From Acetatifactor sp. (GTDB lineage Bacteria > Bacillota > Clostridia > Lachnospirales > Lachnospiraceae), in assembly GCA_016293615.1 (NCBI GenBank), contig JAEDDX010000006.1, positions 1 through 64,000 on the forward strand: a stretch of DNA of 64,000 bases, written 5' to 3'. This document shows positions 41,354 through 50,391 of this stretch, one piece after another; position 1 is the stretch's first letter; every line of letters starts with the position of its first letter. Under the pieces are notes generated by a model. The model was given only the letters and a program-made list of their open reading frames with translations, was not told where the DNA came from and ran no database searches. Made by a program: the position numbers and the translations under genes.

Positions 41354-42046
41354 TTATCTTATTTCTGACTTTCTCATCCGGGTCTCAAGCTGCTTGAATA
41401 CCAGCGTGAGAAGCTTGATGATGGTGTAGTAAATGATTGCTGTTGCAAAAAGGGGCATGAACGCTTCAAAGGTCGCACTCTTGATAAAGTCTCCGGCCTT
41501 CTGGATATCCACCAGTCCCACATAACCCACAATTGCGGTCTCCTTGACCAGCACGATAAACTCATTGCACAGGGCAGGGAAAATATTCTTGACCGCCTGC
41601 GGAATCACGATTCTCGTCATCGTCTGATAGGCATTCAGTCCGAGCGACCGTCCGGCCTCCGTCTGTCCCTTATCCACGGAAAGGATACCCGCGCGGATGA
41701 TCTCCGATACATAAGCGCCGGAGTTGATGCCGAACGCAATTCCGGCGATGATCCACTTGGGAATCTGAACCGAGGCAAACACCACGAAATAGATCAGCAT
41801 CAGCTGGGTTACGGAAGGTGTTCCGCGAATCACATCCGTATAGATGCCGCCGATCGTTTTCAATATTTTGCTGTGTGACAGATTGCAGAGCGCGATCAGG
41901 AAACCGATCAGCACACCGAGTGCCACTGCAATCAGGGATACCTTCAGGGTAACACCGATACCTCCCAGCAAGAGCTTATATCTGTCCTCTTTGATAAAAC
42001 AGTTATGAAACGTATTTGCAAACGCCGTCGCATACATCCATGTCAT
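41354..42046 (-). CDS. Amino-acid ABC transporter permease (HisM/GlnP type)
   Basis: 230 residues with about five membrane helices. The EAA loop is visible as EAGRSLGLNAYQTMTRIVIPQAVKNIFPAL. First gene of the transporter operon. An extended -10 element lies about 50 bp upstream. Confidence 0.92.
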   Translation of the reverse strand: MTWMYATAFANTFHNCFIKEDRYKLLLGGIGVTLKVSLIAVALGVLIGFLIALCNLSHSKILKTIGGIYTDVIRGTPSVTQLMLIYFVVFASVQIPKWIIAGIAFGINSGAYVSEIIRAGILSVDKGQTEAGRSLGLNAYQTMTRIVIPQAVKNIFPALCNEFIVLVKETAIVGYVGLVDIQKAGDFIKSATFEAFMPLFATAIIYYTIIKLLTLVFKQLETRMRKSEIR

Positions 42047-42095
42047 ATTTATACATCCTCCTCTTCAAGAGACCAAACGACAATATTATTGAGCG

Positions 42096-42104
42096 ATTAT
42101 AACA
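42096..42104 (-). promoter_or_regulatory. Extended -10 promoter for the amino-acid transporter operon
   Basis: TGTTATAAT on the minus strand (TG-n-TATAAT), about 50 bp before the permease start; the -35 box is not clear. Confidence 0.5.
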
Positions 42105-42177
42105 CAGGTAGTATTCAAAAAAAAGAGTATTTATTCAAAATCCCATCATTTTCCCGAAAAATCCGCGGCAGTCTGCA

Positions 42178-42651
42178 TCAGCGCAGCAGCAGGCATTTGA
42201 CCGCGCGCAGAATGGACATTCTGAAAGGGCGCAGCATAAGCCAGAGCCCTGCCGACAGCCGGTACGGAATGCTCTCAACGCGCAGGGTCTTCCCCCCGCG
42301 CACTCTCGCAGTCATGATACCGATCACCTGCTTTGTCCGAAGCGGGCCCTCCACCTTGCTCTGATGGTCTCCCAACAGATACATCGTCTCCTCGTCCGCC
42401 TTCCACACGCGATGCACCACAAGGATCCCCTGTTCGAACCCGTTTGCATCATACACGCCCGGTCTGCCGTCCCTGCGGTAGACCACGACATCTCCGCGTC
42501 GGATGCGGTCCCGTCCGCGCTCAATCGGCCGGACGATCACCAGATCCCCCCTGGCCGGGTCTAAGAGGGGATACATACTGGTACCGCTTGGTGCAAACTG
42601 CACCGTCTGTCCTTGCGCCAGTAAAGCTTCCACATTCTGCTTCGTCGTCAC
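42178..42651 (-). CDS. S24/S26-family peptidase with Ser-His type active site
   Basis: 157 residues from GTG 42651 (AAGGAGGGAGACT). Catalytic Ser25 in PSGTSMYP and His80 in VVHRV, where bacterial signal peptidase I has Lys: the ER/SipW-type Ser-His form. GDVVVYRRDGR and MYLLGDH complete the S26 fold. No N-terminal membrane helix; the C-terminus is hydrophobic and basic. Proteins like this accompany PqqD and ABC genes in peptide-maturation clusters. It is divergent from the PqqD-HprK-like gene across a palindrome. Confidence 0.8.
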   Translation of the reverse strand: MTTKQNVEALLAQGQTVQFAPSGTSMYPLLDPARGDLVIVRPIERGRDRIRRGDVVVYRRDGRPGVYDANGFEQGILVVHRVWKADEETMYLLGDHQSKVEGPLRTKQVIGIMTARVRGGKTLRVESIPYRLSAGLWLMLRPFRMSILRAVKCLLLR

Positions 42652-42681
42652 AGTCTCCCTCCTTTGTGCATACTATATTCG

Positions 42682-42712
42682 TTATAGCATTTTTCACGGG
42701 CAAATGCTATAA
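42682..42712. promoter_or_regulatory. Perfect 11-bp-arm palindrome over divergent promoters
   Basis: TTATAGCATTT (42682-42692) and AAATGCTATAA (42702-42712) are exact inverted copies around nine bases. Each outer end contains a -10-like element (TATAAT on plus, TATAAC on minus), so a dimer bound here could control both the S26 peptidase and the PqqD-HprK-like gene. Confidence 0.7.
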
Positions 42713-42772
42713 TGAAATCGTGTTTCTTCGTGTTACTTTTTGTGAATATATAAGAGAAAGGACCCCGCTTTC

Positions 42773-43921
42773 ATGAAGACCCATCCCAACTTCCTGCTGC
42801 AGAAAATCGAAGAGGATTACTACCTGCTGCCCTTTGGTCAGGCTATCGCCGAGCAAAGACGCGGTCTGCACTTAAATGAGACCGGTGTATTCCTCTGGAA
42901 TCATCTGGAAGACGTCTCATCCGCCGAGGAGCTTGCCTGCCTTCTCGCAGAGAATTACGATGCCGCTCCCGAAGAGATCGCGCTGCTGAAAGAAGATGTG
43001 CAGGCGTTTCTGGATGCGCTGAGGGATTGGGGGATTCTGGCATCGGACCTTCCCGTAAAGCGGGAGCCTTTTGCCAAAATGCTTCGCATCGCCGGTCTGA
43101 GCCTAAGGCTGGAAGGTGACCCTGACTTGCTTTCGGCTTCCTTTGATGCATTTTCGGTTTCCTGCGGGGAAACCGGCTCCGCCGATATGACTGTCACCGT
43201 TCACACGGCGCGTCCCCTTGCTCACCAAACCGGGGAGATTCTGGTACATAACGAGCAGCTTCTGGTTGCGGATTGCGGGGATTTCTTTGACATCCTGTTT
43301 TTGAAAAATCAGTCCGCCGGGGAACTGTTCCTTGCAAAGGACGGCTCCTACGCGCGCATTTTCTGCACACAGTCTGACAGAAATACGATGCGGGAGGAAG
43401 TGTTCCACGCCATCCGCATTCCTTTCCTTTATCTTGCGTCCCGCCACCGGATGGCGGCGCTTCACTCAGCCTCCGTCCTGTATGAGGGCAAAGCCTGGCT
43501 TTTCACGGGTCGTTCCGGCATTGGAAAGTCGACCCATACCTCTCACTGGAGTACCCTGTTTGAGACGCCCATCCTCAATGGGGACCTGAATCTGATCGAT
43601 GTCTCTGCCGGAGAGCCTGTTGTTCACGGCATCCCCTGGTGCGGCACCTCCGGAATGTTTACCACTGCTTCCCATCCTCTGGGCGGCATCGTGATGCTGC
43701 ACCGCGCTCCTAAGGATTATGTCACGGAAAGTTCCCCCGCGGAAAGAACGCTTTTCATCAATCAGCGTCTGATTTCTCCTTCCTGGACGAGGGAACTGTT
43801 TGCGGCAAATATGAAACTGACTCAGGCTCTGGTGCCTTCCATTCTCTTTGCCAATCTGCACTGCACGGCAAATCCTCATGCAGCCGGGGTCATGAAGGAA
43901 TGGATCGACGCTCACCGGTAA
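42773..43921 (+). CDS. PqqD-like domain fused to an HPr-kinase-like domain
   Basis: 382 residues. Residues 1-95 are PqqD-like (FLLQKIEEDYYLLPFGQAIAEQ.., LHLNETGVFLWNHLE), the fold that binds leader peptides of RiPP precursors. The rest resembles HprK/PEP-carboxykinase-like kinases of peptide clusters, with Walker A GRSGIGKST at 246-254, an Asp-rich NGDLNLIDV strand and HGIPWCGTSGMF. Such kinases phosphorylate peptides in some lasso clusters. No precursor peptide is seen nearby. The gene ends inside the convergent ABC gene (32-bp overlap). Confidence 0.72.
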   Translation: MKTHPNFLLQKIEEDYYLLPFGQAIAEQRRGLHLNETGVFLWNHLEDVSSAEELACLLAENYDAAPEEIALLKEDVQAFLDALRDWGILASDLPVKREPFAKMLRIAGLSLRLEGDPDLLSASFDAFSVSCGETGSADMTVTVHTARPLAHQTGEILVHNEQLLVADCGDFFDILFLKNQSAGELFLAKDGSYARIFCTQSDRNTMREEVFHAIRIPFLYLASRHRMAALHSASVLYEGKAWLFTGRSGIGKSTHTSHWSTLFETPILNGDLNLIDVSAGEPVVHGIPWCGTSGMFTTASHPLGGIVMLHRAPKDYVTESSPAERTLFINQRLISPSWTRELFAANMKLTQALVPSILFANLHCTANPHAAGVMKEWIDAHR

Positions 43922-45710
43922 CCGGATTGATCATCTCGTCGATCTGTGCGTCGTTTAGAACGACACATTTCTTATCTCTGATGGCATACACTCTGTTACA
44001 GATTCCCAGCACCGTGGGTCTGTGCGTCGTCACGATACAGGTTCTGGGATAGGTATCCCGCATGATATTGTCCAATACCTTTCTCTCTGTCGCAACATCC
44101 AACGCGGATGTTGCCTCATCCAGCAACAGGATCGGGGACTGTCTGAGAAGGGCCCGCGCGATTGAAAGTCTCTGCGCCTGTCCCTCCGAGAAGCCGCCGC
44201 CTCTTTCTTTGATCATACTGTGGATACCGCCCGGCAGCTTTTCCACAAATTCCCACGCACACGCAAGCTTCAGACATTCGACGATTTCCTCGTCCGTCGC
44301 CTCGGGCTTTACATTGCGCAGATTCTCCGCAATGGTTCCGGACAGCATCGTATTGCCCTGCGGCACATAAGAAAACAGTTTTCTCGCGGAAGGAGACAGT
44401 TCCAGCAGATCTTTGGCTTCCGTCAGGGAGCCGGCTGCGCCTTCGCATAGAACGCCTCTTCCCTCCTGCGGCTTTATCAGGGCCAGAAGCAGACGAAGCA
44501 TCGTCGTTTTTCCCTCGCCGGAAGGTCCCACCAGCGCAATGATTTCGTGGGGATGTGCCTCCAGTTGCGTGTGTGCAAATACCTCCGTACCGGTCTGATA
44601 AGCATATCTCACATCCTGCAGATACAGACTGATCCCCTGCTCCCGATTGCGGGCAAGGAACGCATCGGTCTCCTCTTCTTTGCTGTAATCCTCTCTTGGC
44701 ATCTCCACGATGTCCATGAGCCTTCCCGCCGAGGTTGTGAGCGAAATCACGCCCGGCACCAGTCCGGTCAGGGTATGTACCGCACCCGTCAGGGTACTCG
44801 AAAGCGCCAGAAACATCGTCATGGTTCCGTAGGTGATCACACCGCTCCAGACGCGATAGATTCCCCAGCCGTAGGAAGCGTAGGACACCACCAGCCCCAC
44901 TGTAGAGAGAAGCAGCGAGGTCCAAACGGACATCTTCTTAAAGTCCAGACGCATCTCGATATAGTCACGCTGCAGCTGTTTTAAGCGTTCCACATACAGG
45001 CGGATCAGGGAAAATGCCTTGATGGTCTGTATATTGGAGAATGTCTCCTGGTTGAAGCCGGATACCCTGGCCCCCATCGCCGCGCTTCGTTTGTTATTGT
45101 TCACCATGCGGTTGATGAGCGTCCTGGAGAGGAGCATGCTCACGGGAAGTCCCGCAAAGGCAAAGACGGCAAAGGTCCAGTCATGATAAACGACCATTGC
45201 AAAGGCACTGATAAACCGAAAGACATTGATCAGGGCATTCGGCACAAAATTGAGCACTCCGCCCGAGATGTTCGAAGCATCGGAATTCCACCTGGTCAGC
45301 AGGTCTCCGGTATGGTAATTCGTCAGCGACTCCCAGTCCGTCACCAGTATCTTCTCAAAAATATCGGCCTTGATCTCTGCATCCACCTTCATGCTGATAT
45401 AGGCGGAAACATAATCGGAGATCAGGTTCACGATCATCGTGCCAACGCTGAGGCCGATGACTGTCGCAAAGGTTGCGAGCAATTCCCCGCCGTTTCGCCC
45501 GGTAATGATATCTACCAGATCCTTGGAAAACCAACCGGTAACCAGCGCAACGATGGTCCCGGTAAACCCAAGCAGGGTATAAAAAATCATCGCCGGCCAA
45601 TATTTCCGGGCGTACTGATAGATCCACAGAGTCTGCTTCCACATCTCCTGCAGCCGCCCGGCTTTGATTCTGCCGATATAAAATTGTATCCTTTCCTTCA
45701 AATGCTTCAT
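43890..45710 (-). CDS. ABC exporter (half-transporter, peptide/lipid type)
   Basis: 606 residues from ATG 45710 (AGGGATTGAT upstream; a longer frame exists but looks untranslated). Six membrane helices in residues ~35-320, then a nucleotide-binding domain with Walker A GPSGEGKTT, a Q-loop, signature FSEGQAQRLSIARALL in place of the usual SGGQ, and Walker B ILLLDEATSALD. It functions as a homo- or heterodimer. No peptidase C39 domain. Position beside the PqqD-HprK-like gene suggests peptide export, but lipid or drug export is equally possible. Confidence 0.88.
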   Translation of the reverse strand: MKHLKERIQFYIGRIKAGRLQEMWKQTLWIYQYARKYWPAMIFYTLLGFTGTIVALVTGWFSKDLVDIITGRNGGELLATFATVIGLSVGTMIVNLISDYVSAYISMKVDAEIKADIFEKILVTDWESLTNYHTGDLLTRWNSDASNISGGVLNFVPNALINVFRFISAFAMVVYHDWTFAVFAFAGLPVSMLLSRTLINRMVNNNKRSAAMGARVSGFNQETFSNIQTIKAFSLIRLYVERLKQLQRDYIEMRLDFKKMSVWTSLLLSTVGLVVSYASYGWGIYRVWSGVITYGTMTMFLALSSTLTGAVHTLTGLVPGVISLTTSAGRLMDIVEMPREDYSKEEETDAFLARNREQGISLYLQDVRYAYQTGTEVFAHTQLEAHPHEIIALVGPSGEGKTTMLRLLLALIKPQEGRGVLCEGAAGSLTEAKDLLELSPSARKLFSYVPQGNTMLSGTIAENLRNVKPEATDEEIVECLKLACAWEFVEKLPGGIHSMIKERGGGFSEGQAQRLSIARALLRQSPILLLDEATSALDVATERKVLDNIMRDTYPRTCIVTTHRPTVLGICNRVYAIRDKKCVVLNDAQIDEMINPVTGERRSIPS

Positions 45711-45808
45711 ATCAATCCCTGCAAATGATCCCTCAGTCAGTTTTTTTACGATACATGACCCGGCGAGTCTGCTCCATTCGCTTCCGACCATTTTGTTTCG
45801 TATCTATT

Positions 45809-45837
45809 ATATTACTATACTTTGCCATCCCTTTCAA
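45809..45837 (-). promoter_or_regulatory. Possible promoter of the ABC exporter
   Basis: TTGAAA (45832-45837) and TAATAT (45809-45814) on the minus strand, 17 bp apart, in the 147-bp gap after mfd; no terminator was seen after mfd, so read-through is also possible. Confidence 0.45.
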
Positions 45838-45857
45838 GATTATGGGGCACGCCGGCC

Positions 45858-48800
45858 CTACTGCACGGGCTCGGCGAGCAGCTGCTTCATCTCTGCCAGC
45901 AGGCTTTCCGTCCTGCCAAGCAGAATCTCAGCCGTCATCTCCACGAGCTCAGCCTTCTTGTATTTCAGCGTGAAGAAAGGCGCTCCGTACGCGGTAAAGG
46001 AAAGGTCCCGGCCGTACTTTTTCAACAGGTCCGGTATCCCTGCCGGGTTGATCCGGGCATCCGGGCGGAAGGTGAAGGTGATCCTCTCATTCTTGCCCTT
46101 GATCTCGGTCATAAACAACTCATGCGCAGCGACGCGGATCAGTGCGATGCGAAGCAGGTTGTCGACAGACTTCGGAATCTCGCCGAACCGGTCCAGCAGC
46201 TCATCCTTCATATCATCCCGCTCCTTCGGATTCTCGATGCCGGCGATACGCTTGTAGATATCCAGCTTCTGCACCTCGTTGACAATATAAGAGGGCGGGA
46301 TAAAGGCGTCCACATCGAGGTCGACCAGGGTCTGGAAATCCTCTTGCGTCGTTGCAAGCCCCTTCAGCTTTCGAACCGCCTCATTGAGCATCTTGCAGTA
46401 CATGTCATAGCCGACAGCCTCCATATGGCCGTGCTGTCTGACACCCAGAAGATTCCCGGCGCCCCGGATCTCCAGGTCGCGCATTGCGATCTTGAAACCG
46501 CTGCCAAGGTCCGTAAACTCGCGGATGGCCGCCAGTCTCTTCTCCGCCACCTCCCGAAGCATTTTGTCCCTCTTATACATCAGGAACGCATAGGCGGTCC
46601 GGTTGGAGCGGCCCACACGGCCTCTCAGCTGATAGAGCTGTGAGAGTCCCAGATTCTCGGAATCGTGGATAATCATGGTGTTGACATTGGAGATGTCAAG
46701 GCCTGTCTCAATGATCGTCGTGGAGACCAATACATCGATCTCACCGTTGATAAAGTCGAACATGATCTTCTCGAGCTCCTGCTCCTTCATCTGTCCGTGC
46801 GCATAAGCAAAGTTCGCCTCGGGAACCAGCTGCTGCAGCTGCGAGGTCACATCCGCGATACTGCTGACGCGGTTGTATACATAATACACCTGCCCGCCTC
46901 TGGCGAGTTCCCTGCAGATTGCCTCTCGCACCAGCTCTTCGTTGTATTCGCACACAAAGGTCTGAATCGGCAGCCTGTCCTCCGGCGCTTCCTCCAGGAC
47001 ACTCATATCCCGGATGCCCACCAGGCTCATATGCAGGGTTCTGGGAATCGGGGTCGCCGTCAGCGTCAGCACATCCAGATTTTCCTTTAATTTCTTGATT
47101 TTTTCCTTATGGGCAACGCCGAATCTCTGCTCCTCGTCGATAATCAGAAGCCCCAGATCCCGAAACACTACATCGGCGGAGAGAACCCTGTGGGTACCGA
47201 TCACAATGTCAACCATGCCCTTTTTCAGATCCGTGATCGTCTTCCTGATCTCTGCCGCTGTGCGGAATCTGCTCATCAGCTCCACGCGGACGGGGAAATC
47301 CTTCATCCGCTGGGTAAAGGTATTGTAGTGCTGCTGCGCCAGAATGGTGGTCGGAACCAGATAGACCACCTGCTTTCCTTCCTGCACTGCCTTGAATGCC
47401 GCACGGATGGCGATCTCCGTCTTGCCATAGCCGACATCACCGCAGATGAGCCGGTCCATGATTTTGCTGCTCTCCATATCCGCCTTGGTATCGGCGATGG
47501 CGTTCAACTGATCCTCCGTCTCCTCAAAGGGAAACATTTCCTCGAACTCTCTCTGCCAGACTGTATCCTTTCCATACTGAAAGCCTTCGCTGTTCTGGCG
47601 AATGGCATACAATTCGACCAGATCCTTCGCCACCTCGGCGACAGCGCCCCGCACCCTGGTCTTAGTCTTCTCCCACTCCTTCGAGCCAAGCTTATTCAGC
47701 TTCGGCTTCTTCGCATCCGCGGAAGCATATTTTTGAATCACATCCAGACCGGTCGCCAGCACATAGAGGTTGCCGTTGTCGCGGTACTCGATCTTCATAT
47801 AATCCTTGACCACTCCGTCCATCTCTACCTTCTCAATTCCGCGGTAGATTCCCAGACCGTGTGATTCATGCACGACATAGTCGCCGACCTTCAGTTCATT
47901 GAAGTCTTTGATCTTCTGACCCTGATACAGCTTCTTCGCCTTTTTGCTTTTCTTCTTCGCGCCGAAAATATCGGTCTCGGAGATCACGACAAACTTGATC
48001 AGAGGATATTCGAAGCCCCGGTTCACATGTCCGTAACAGGTCAGTACCTCCCCCGGCAATACCTCCCTGAAAGGATCCTCCGTATACACGGCGGACAGTT
48101 CTTCATCGCGCAGATCCTGCGCCAGACGCTTCGCCCTTGTCCGTGAACCGGAGAGCAAAAGCACACGGTACCCGTTCTTTTTGTAGTGCTTCAGGTCCTT
48201 TACCAGGGACTCAAAACTGTTGTTATACGGCGCGGTACTCCTGACCTGCGTGTGTAACTTATTCTCCGGCTTAAAAAATGAATTGCGCCAGTCCATGGTG
48301 GAAAGCAGGACCACATTTGCGCGAAGCAGACCCGCGGCGACCTGCTCCCCGCTGTAGAGCAGATTCATCTGCCCGGGCAGTATATATCCCTTCTCCGCCC
48401 TCTGGAACATGCTCTCGCGGAACTCCAGTTCCACGGCATCTGCCTCTTCCCTGATCCTCGCGGGTTCATCCAGGAAAAAGACCGGTGTCTTGCCGGTTCC
48501 GCTCTCCTTCGCCATATGCAGCAGCGCCTCGGGAAGAGGCATGGTATCCTCGTAAAAATATCGGATGTACGCCTCGAGATTTACTTTTACGCCAATCTCG
48601 ATCAACTGCTCCCTCAGCTCCTTCACCTGCATTGCAATGCGGTGGGCCTCCTCTGTGTGAAATCCCTCGCGCAGCTGCTTCTCCCTGTCTTTTGCCTCGT
48701 CCTCAATCCGTTTCATGCCCGCGCGGATTCTCTCTTCGTCCATGACAAACTCAGCCGCAGGGAATATCTCCACGCTCTCGAGCTTTTCAATCGAACGCTG

Positions 48801-49421
48801 GCTCAGGGCATCAAAGCTTCGGATGGAATCTACCTCGTCTCCCCAAAGCTCAATTCGATAAGGGTTCTCCTCCGTCAGGTCAAAGATATCGACGATACCG
48901 CCTCTGACGGAAAACTGTCCGGGATGCTCCACCTGGTAAACCTTCTCGTACCCGAAGGACACCAGTTTCCGCGCGAGGCTATGCTCCTCCAGCAGACCGC
49001 CCTTTTCCACCTCGATCACATCCGTGTCGCGGTTCCACACAGCGAGCGGCGTCATCAGTGCGGCATAGGTCGTCACGATGGTCACGGGCTTTCTCTCGAG
49101 CAGCCGTCTCATCACGCGGACTCTCTCACCGGTGAGCCGGTTGCCGTGGATATCCGCCTGGAAGAAAATCAGATCCTTTGCGGGATACAGCATGACATTC
49201 CTGTCATAAAAGCGGTATTCCTCATAGATCTCACGCGCCTTCAAATCATTATAAGTAACGATGACCTTCACACGAAAGCCATCGCTCAAGCCCGAAATCA
49301 TATGCAGTTTCTGGGAATCCGTACAGCCGATCAGCGCCGCAGGGCCTGATTGTCTGCGCAGGATCTCCCTGATTTGTTCAAACTCTGCCAGTTCGTGCAG
49401 AGGAGATAATAAAGCCTGCAT
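45858..49421 (-). CDS. mfd: Transcription-repair coupling factor Mfd
   Basis: 1187 residues, full length. It removes stalled RNA polymerase and recruits UvrA. UvrB-like N-terminal region, an RNA-polymerase-interacting CarD-like domain near residues 495-560 (VGDYVVHESHGLGIYRGIEKVE), RecG-like helicase motor with Walker A GDVGYGKTE near 663 and DEEQRF near 765, then the C-terminal TRCF domain. Directly after pth (2 bp), so co-transcribed. Confidence 0.97.
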   Translation of the reverse strand: MQALLSPLHELAEFEQIREILRRQSGPAALIGCTDSQKLHMISGLSDGFRVKVIVTYNDLKAREIYEEYRFYDRNVMLYPAKDLIFFQADIHGNRLTGERVRVMRRLLERKPVTIVTTYAALMTPLAVWNRDTDVIEVEKGGLLEEHSLARKLVSFGYEKVYQVEHPGQFSVRGGIVDIFDLTEENPYRIELWGDEVDSIRSFDALSQRSIEKLESVEIFPAAEFVMDEERIRAGMKRIEDEAKDREKQLREGFHTEEAHRIAMQVKELREQLIEIGVKVNLEAYIRYFYEDTMPLPEALLHMAKESGTGKTPVFFLDEPARIREEADAVELEFRESMFQRAEKGYILPGQMNLLYSGEQVAAGLLRANVVLLSTMDWRNSFFKPENKLHTQVRSTAPYNNSFESLVKDLKHYKKNGYRVLLLSGSRTRAKRLAQDLRDEELSAVYTEDPFREVLPGEVLTCYGHVNRGFEYPLIKFVVISETDIFGAKKKSKKAKKLYQGQKIKDFNELKVGDYVVHESHGLGIYRGIEKVEMDGVVKDYMKIEYRDNGNLYVLATGLDVIQKYASADAKKPKLNKLGSKEWEKTKTRVRGAVAEVAKDLVELYAIRQNSEGFQYGKDTVWQREFEEMFPFEETEDQLNAIADTKADMESSKIMDRLICGDVGYGKTEIAIRAAFKAVQEGKQVVYLVPTTILAQQHYNTFTQRMKDFPVRVELMSRFRTAAEIRKTITDLKKGMVDIVIGTHRVLSADVVFRDLGLLIIDEEQRFGVAHKEKIKKLKENLDVLTLTATPIPRTLHMSLVGIRDMSVLEEAPEDRLPIQTFVCEYNEELVREAICRELARGGQVYYVYNRVSSIADVTSQLQQLVPEANFAYAHGQMKEQELEKIMFDFINGEIDVLVSTTIIETGLDISNVNTMIIHDSENLGLSQLYQLRGRVGRSNRTAYAFLMYKRDKMLREVAEKRLAAIREFTDLGSGFKIAMRDLEIRGAGNLLGVRQHGHMEAVGYDMYCKMLNEAVRKLKGLATTQEDFQTLVDLDVDAFIPPSYIVNEVQKLDIYKRIAGIENPKERDDMKDELLDRFGEIPKSVDNLLRIALIRVAAHELFMTEIKGKNERITFTFRPDARINPAGIPDLLKKYGRDLSFTAYGAPFFTLKYKKAELVEMTAEILLGRTESLLAEMKQLLAEPVQ

Positions 49422-49423
49422 GG

Positions 49424-49993
49424 TTAACCCTTTCTGTTATATTGGTTCATCGCCGCATCGGCGCCTTCCGTCAGGATCATTCTGACAGCATCCGCTGCCT
49501 TCGCGGCCGCTTCCTCCATCACCTTCTGCTCCGGTGCGGAGAAATGTCCCAGGACATAATCCGCCAGGTCCCAGTTCTTCGGTTTCTCGCCCACTCCGAC
49601 CTTGATCCGGGTAAAGGTATCGTGCCCCAGATGCAGAATAATGTTCTTCAATCCGTTGTGTCCGCCGGCGCTTCCCTTCTTGCGGATGCGAAGCTGTCCC
49701 ACATCCAGACTGATATCATCTGAGATCACGATCAGTTCCGTGGTCTCGTCCGCCTTGTAGAAGTTCAGCGCCTCGCGGATACACTCCCCGCTTAAATTCA
49801 TATAGGTGAGCGGCTTGATGAGGACACACTTTTGTCCGGCAATGATGCCCTTGCCGATGACTCCCTTGAACTTCTTCTCCAGAACATCGATTCTCTCCTG
49901 CTTTGCCAGCTCGTCAATCACCGCAAACCCGATATTATGTCTTGTATTATGATATTCTTTCCCGAAATTACCGAGACCAACAATGAGATACAT
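49424..49993 (-). CDS. pth: Peptidyl-tRNA hydrolase
   Basis: 189 residues from ATG 49993, with GGAG nine bases before (an upstream ATG two codons earlier is too close). Family signature MYLIVGLGNFGKEYHNTRHNIGF contains the catalytic His; the middle motif is KPLTYMNLSGE and GGHNGLKNI follows. Releases tRNA from stalled peptidyl-tRNA. Pairing with mfd is common in Firmicutes. Confidence 0.96.
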   Translation of the reverse strand: MYLIVGLGNFGKEYHNTRHNIGFAVIDELAKQERIDVLEKKFKGVIGKGIIAGQKCVLIKPLTYMNLSGECIREALNFYKADETTELIVISDDISLDVGQLRIRKKGSAGGHNGLKNIILHLGHDTFTRIKVGVGEKPKNWDLADYVLGHFSAPEQKVMEEAAAKAADAVRMILTEGADAAMNQYNRKG

Positions 49994-50064
49994 TTCCATT
50001 CACTCCGTCTTTCACATAGTATCTCTATCTTAACGAAAGGTTTTCGAAAAATCAAGCACATCAA

Positions 50065-50096
50065 ACAAAAGCAGCCATAGCATCTGCCATGGCTGC
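50065..50096 (-). terminator. Terminator after spoVG
   Basis: GCAGCCAT/ATGGCTGC perfect 8-bp stem followed on the minus strand by TTTTGTTT, 8 bp after the spoVG stop. Separates the glycogen-spoVG unit from pth-mfd. Confidence 0.85.
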
Positions 50097-50103
50097 CTCG
50101 AAA

Positions 50104-50373
50104 TCACTCTTCTGTTTCAGGAACAGTTCTCTCGTACTGTTCTAAGATAATATTCTGAAGACGCTCTCTGGTTGAGGAATTGATGGGATGAGCGATGTCT
50201 CTGTACTCACCGTCCGCCGCCTTCTTGCTGGGCATTGCGATGAATAATCCCTTATCTCCTTCGATGACCTTAATATCATGAATTACAAATTCATCATCCA
50301 GCGTGATCGACACGATCGCCCTCATCTTGCCTTCCTTGGCAATTCTTCGCACACGGACATCTGTAATCTGCAT
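50104..50373 (-). CDS. spoVG: SpoVG RNA/DNA-binding regulator
   Basis: 89 residues, close to the usual length. Signature MQITDVRVRRIAKEGKMRAIVSITLDDEFVIHDIKVIEG and FIAMPSKKAADGEYRDIAHPI is complete. In Bacillus it affects asymmetric septation; in many Firmicutes it is a global RNA-binding regulator. It starts 18 bp after glgD, so it is expressed from the glgC promoter unless an internal one exists. Confidence 0.95.
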   Translation of the reverse strand: MQITDVRVRRIAKEGKMRAIVSITLDDEFVIHDIKVIEGDKGLFIAMPSKKAADGEYRDIAHPINSSTRERLQNIILEQYERTVPETEE

Positions 50374-50391
50374 ATCTTGGGCCTCCTTTGG

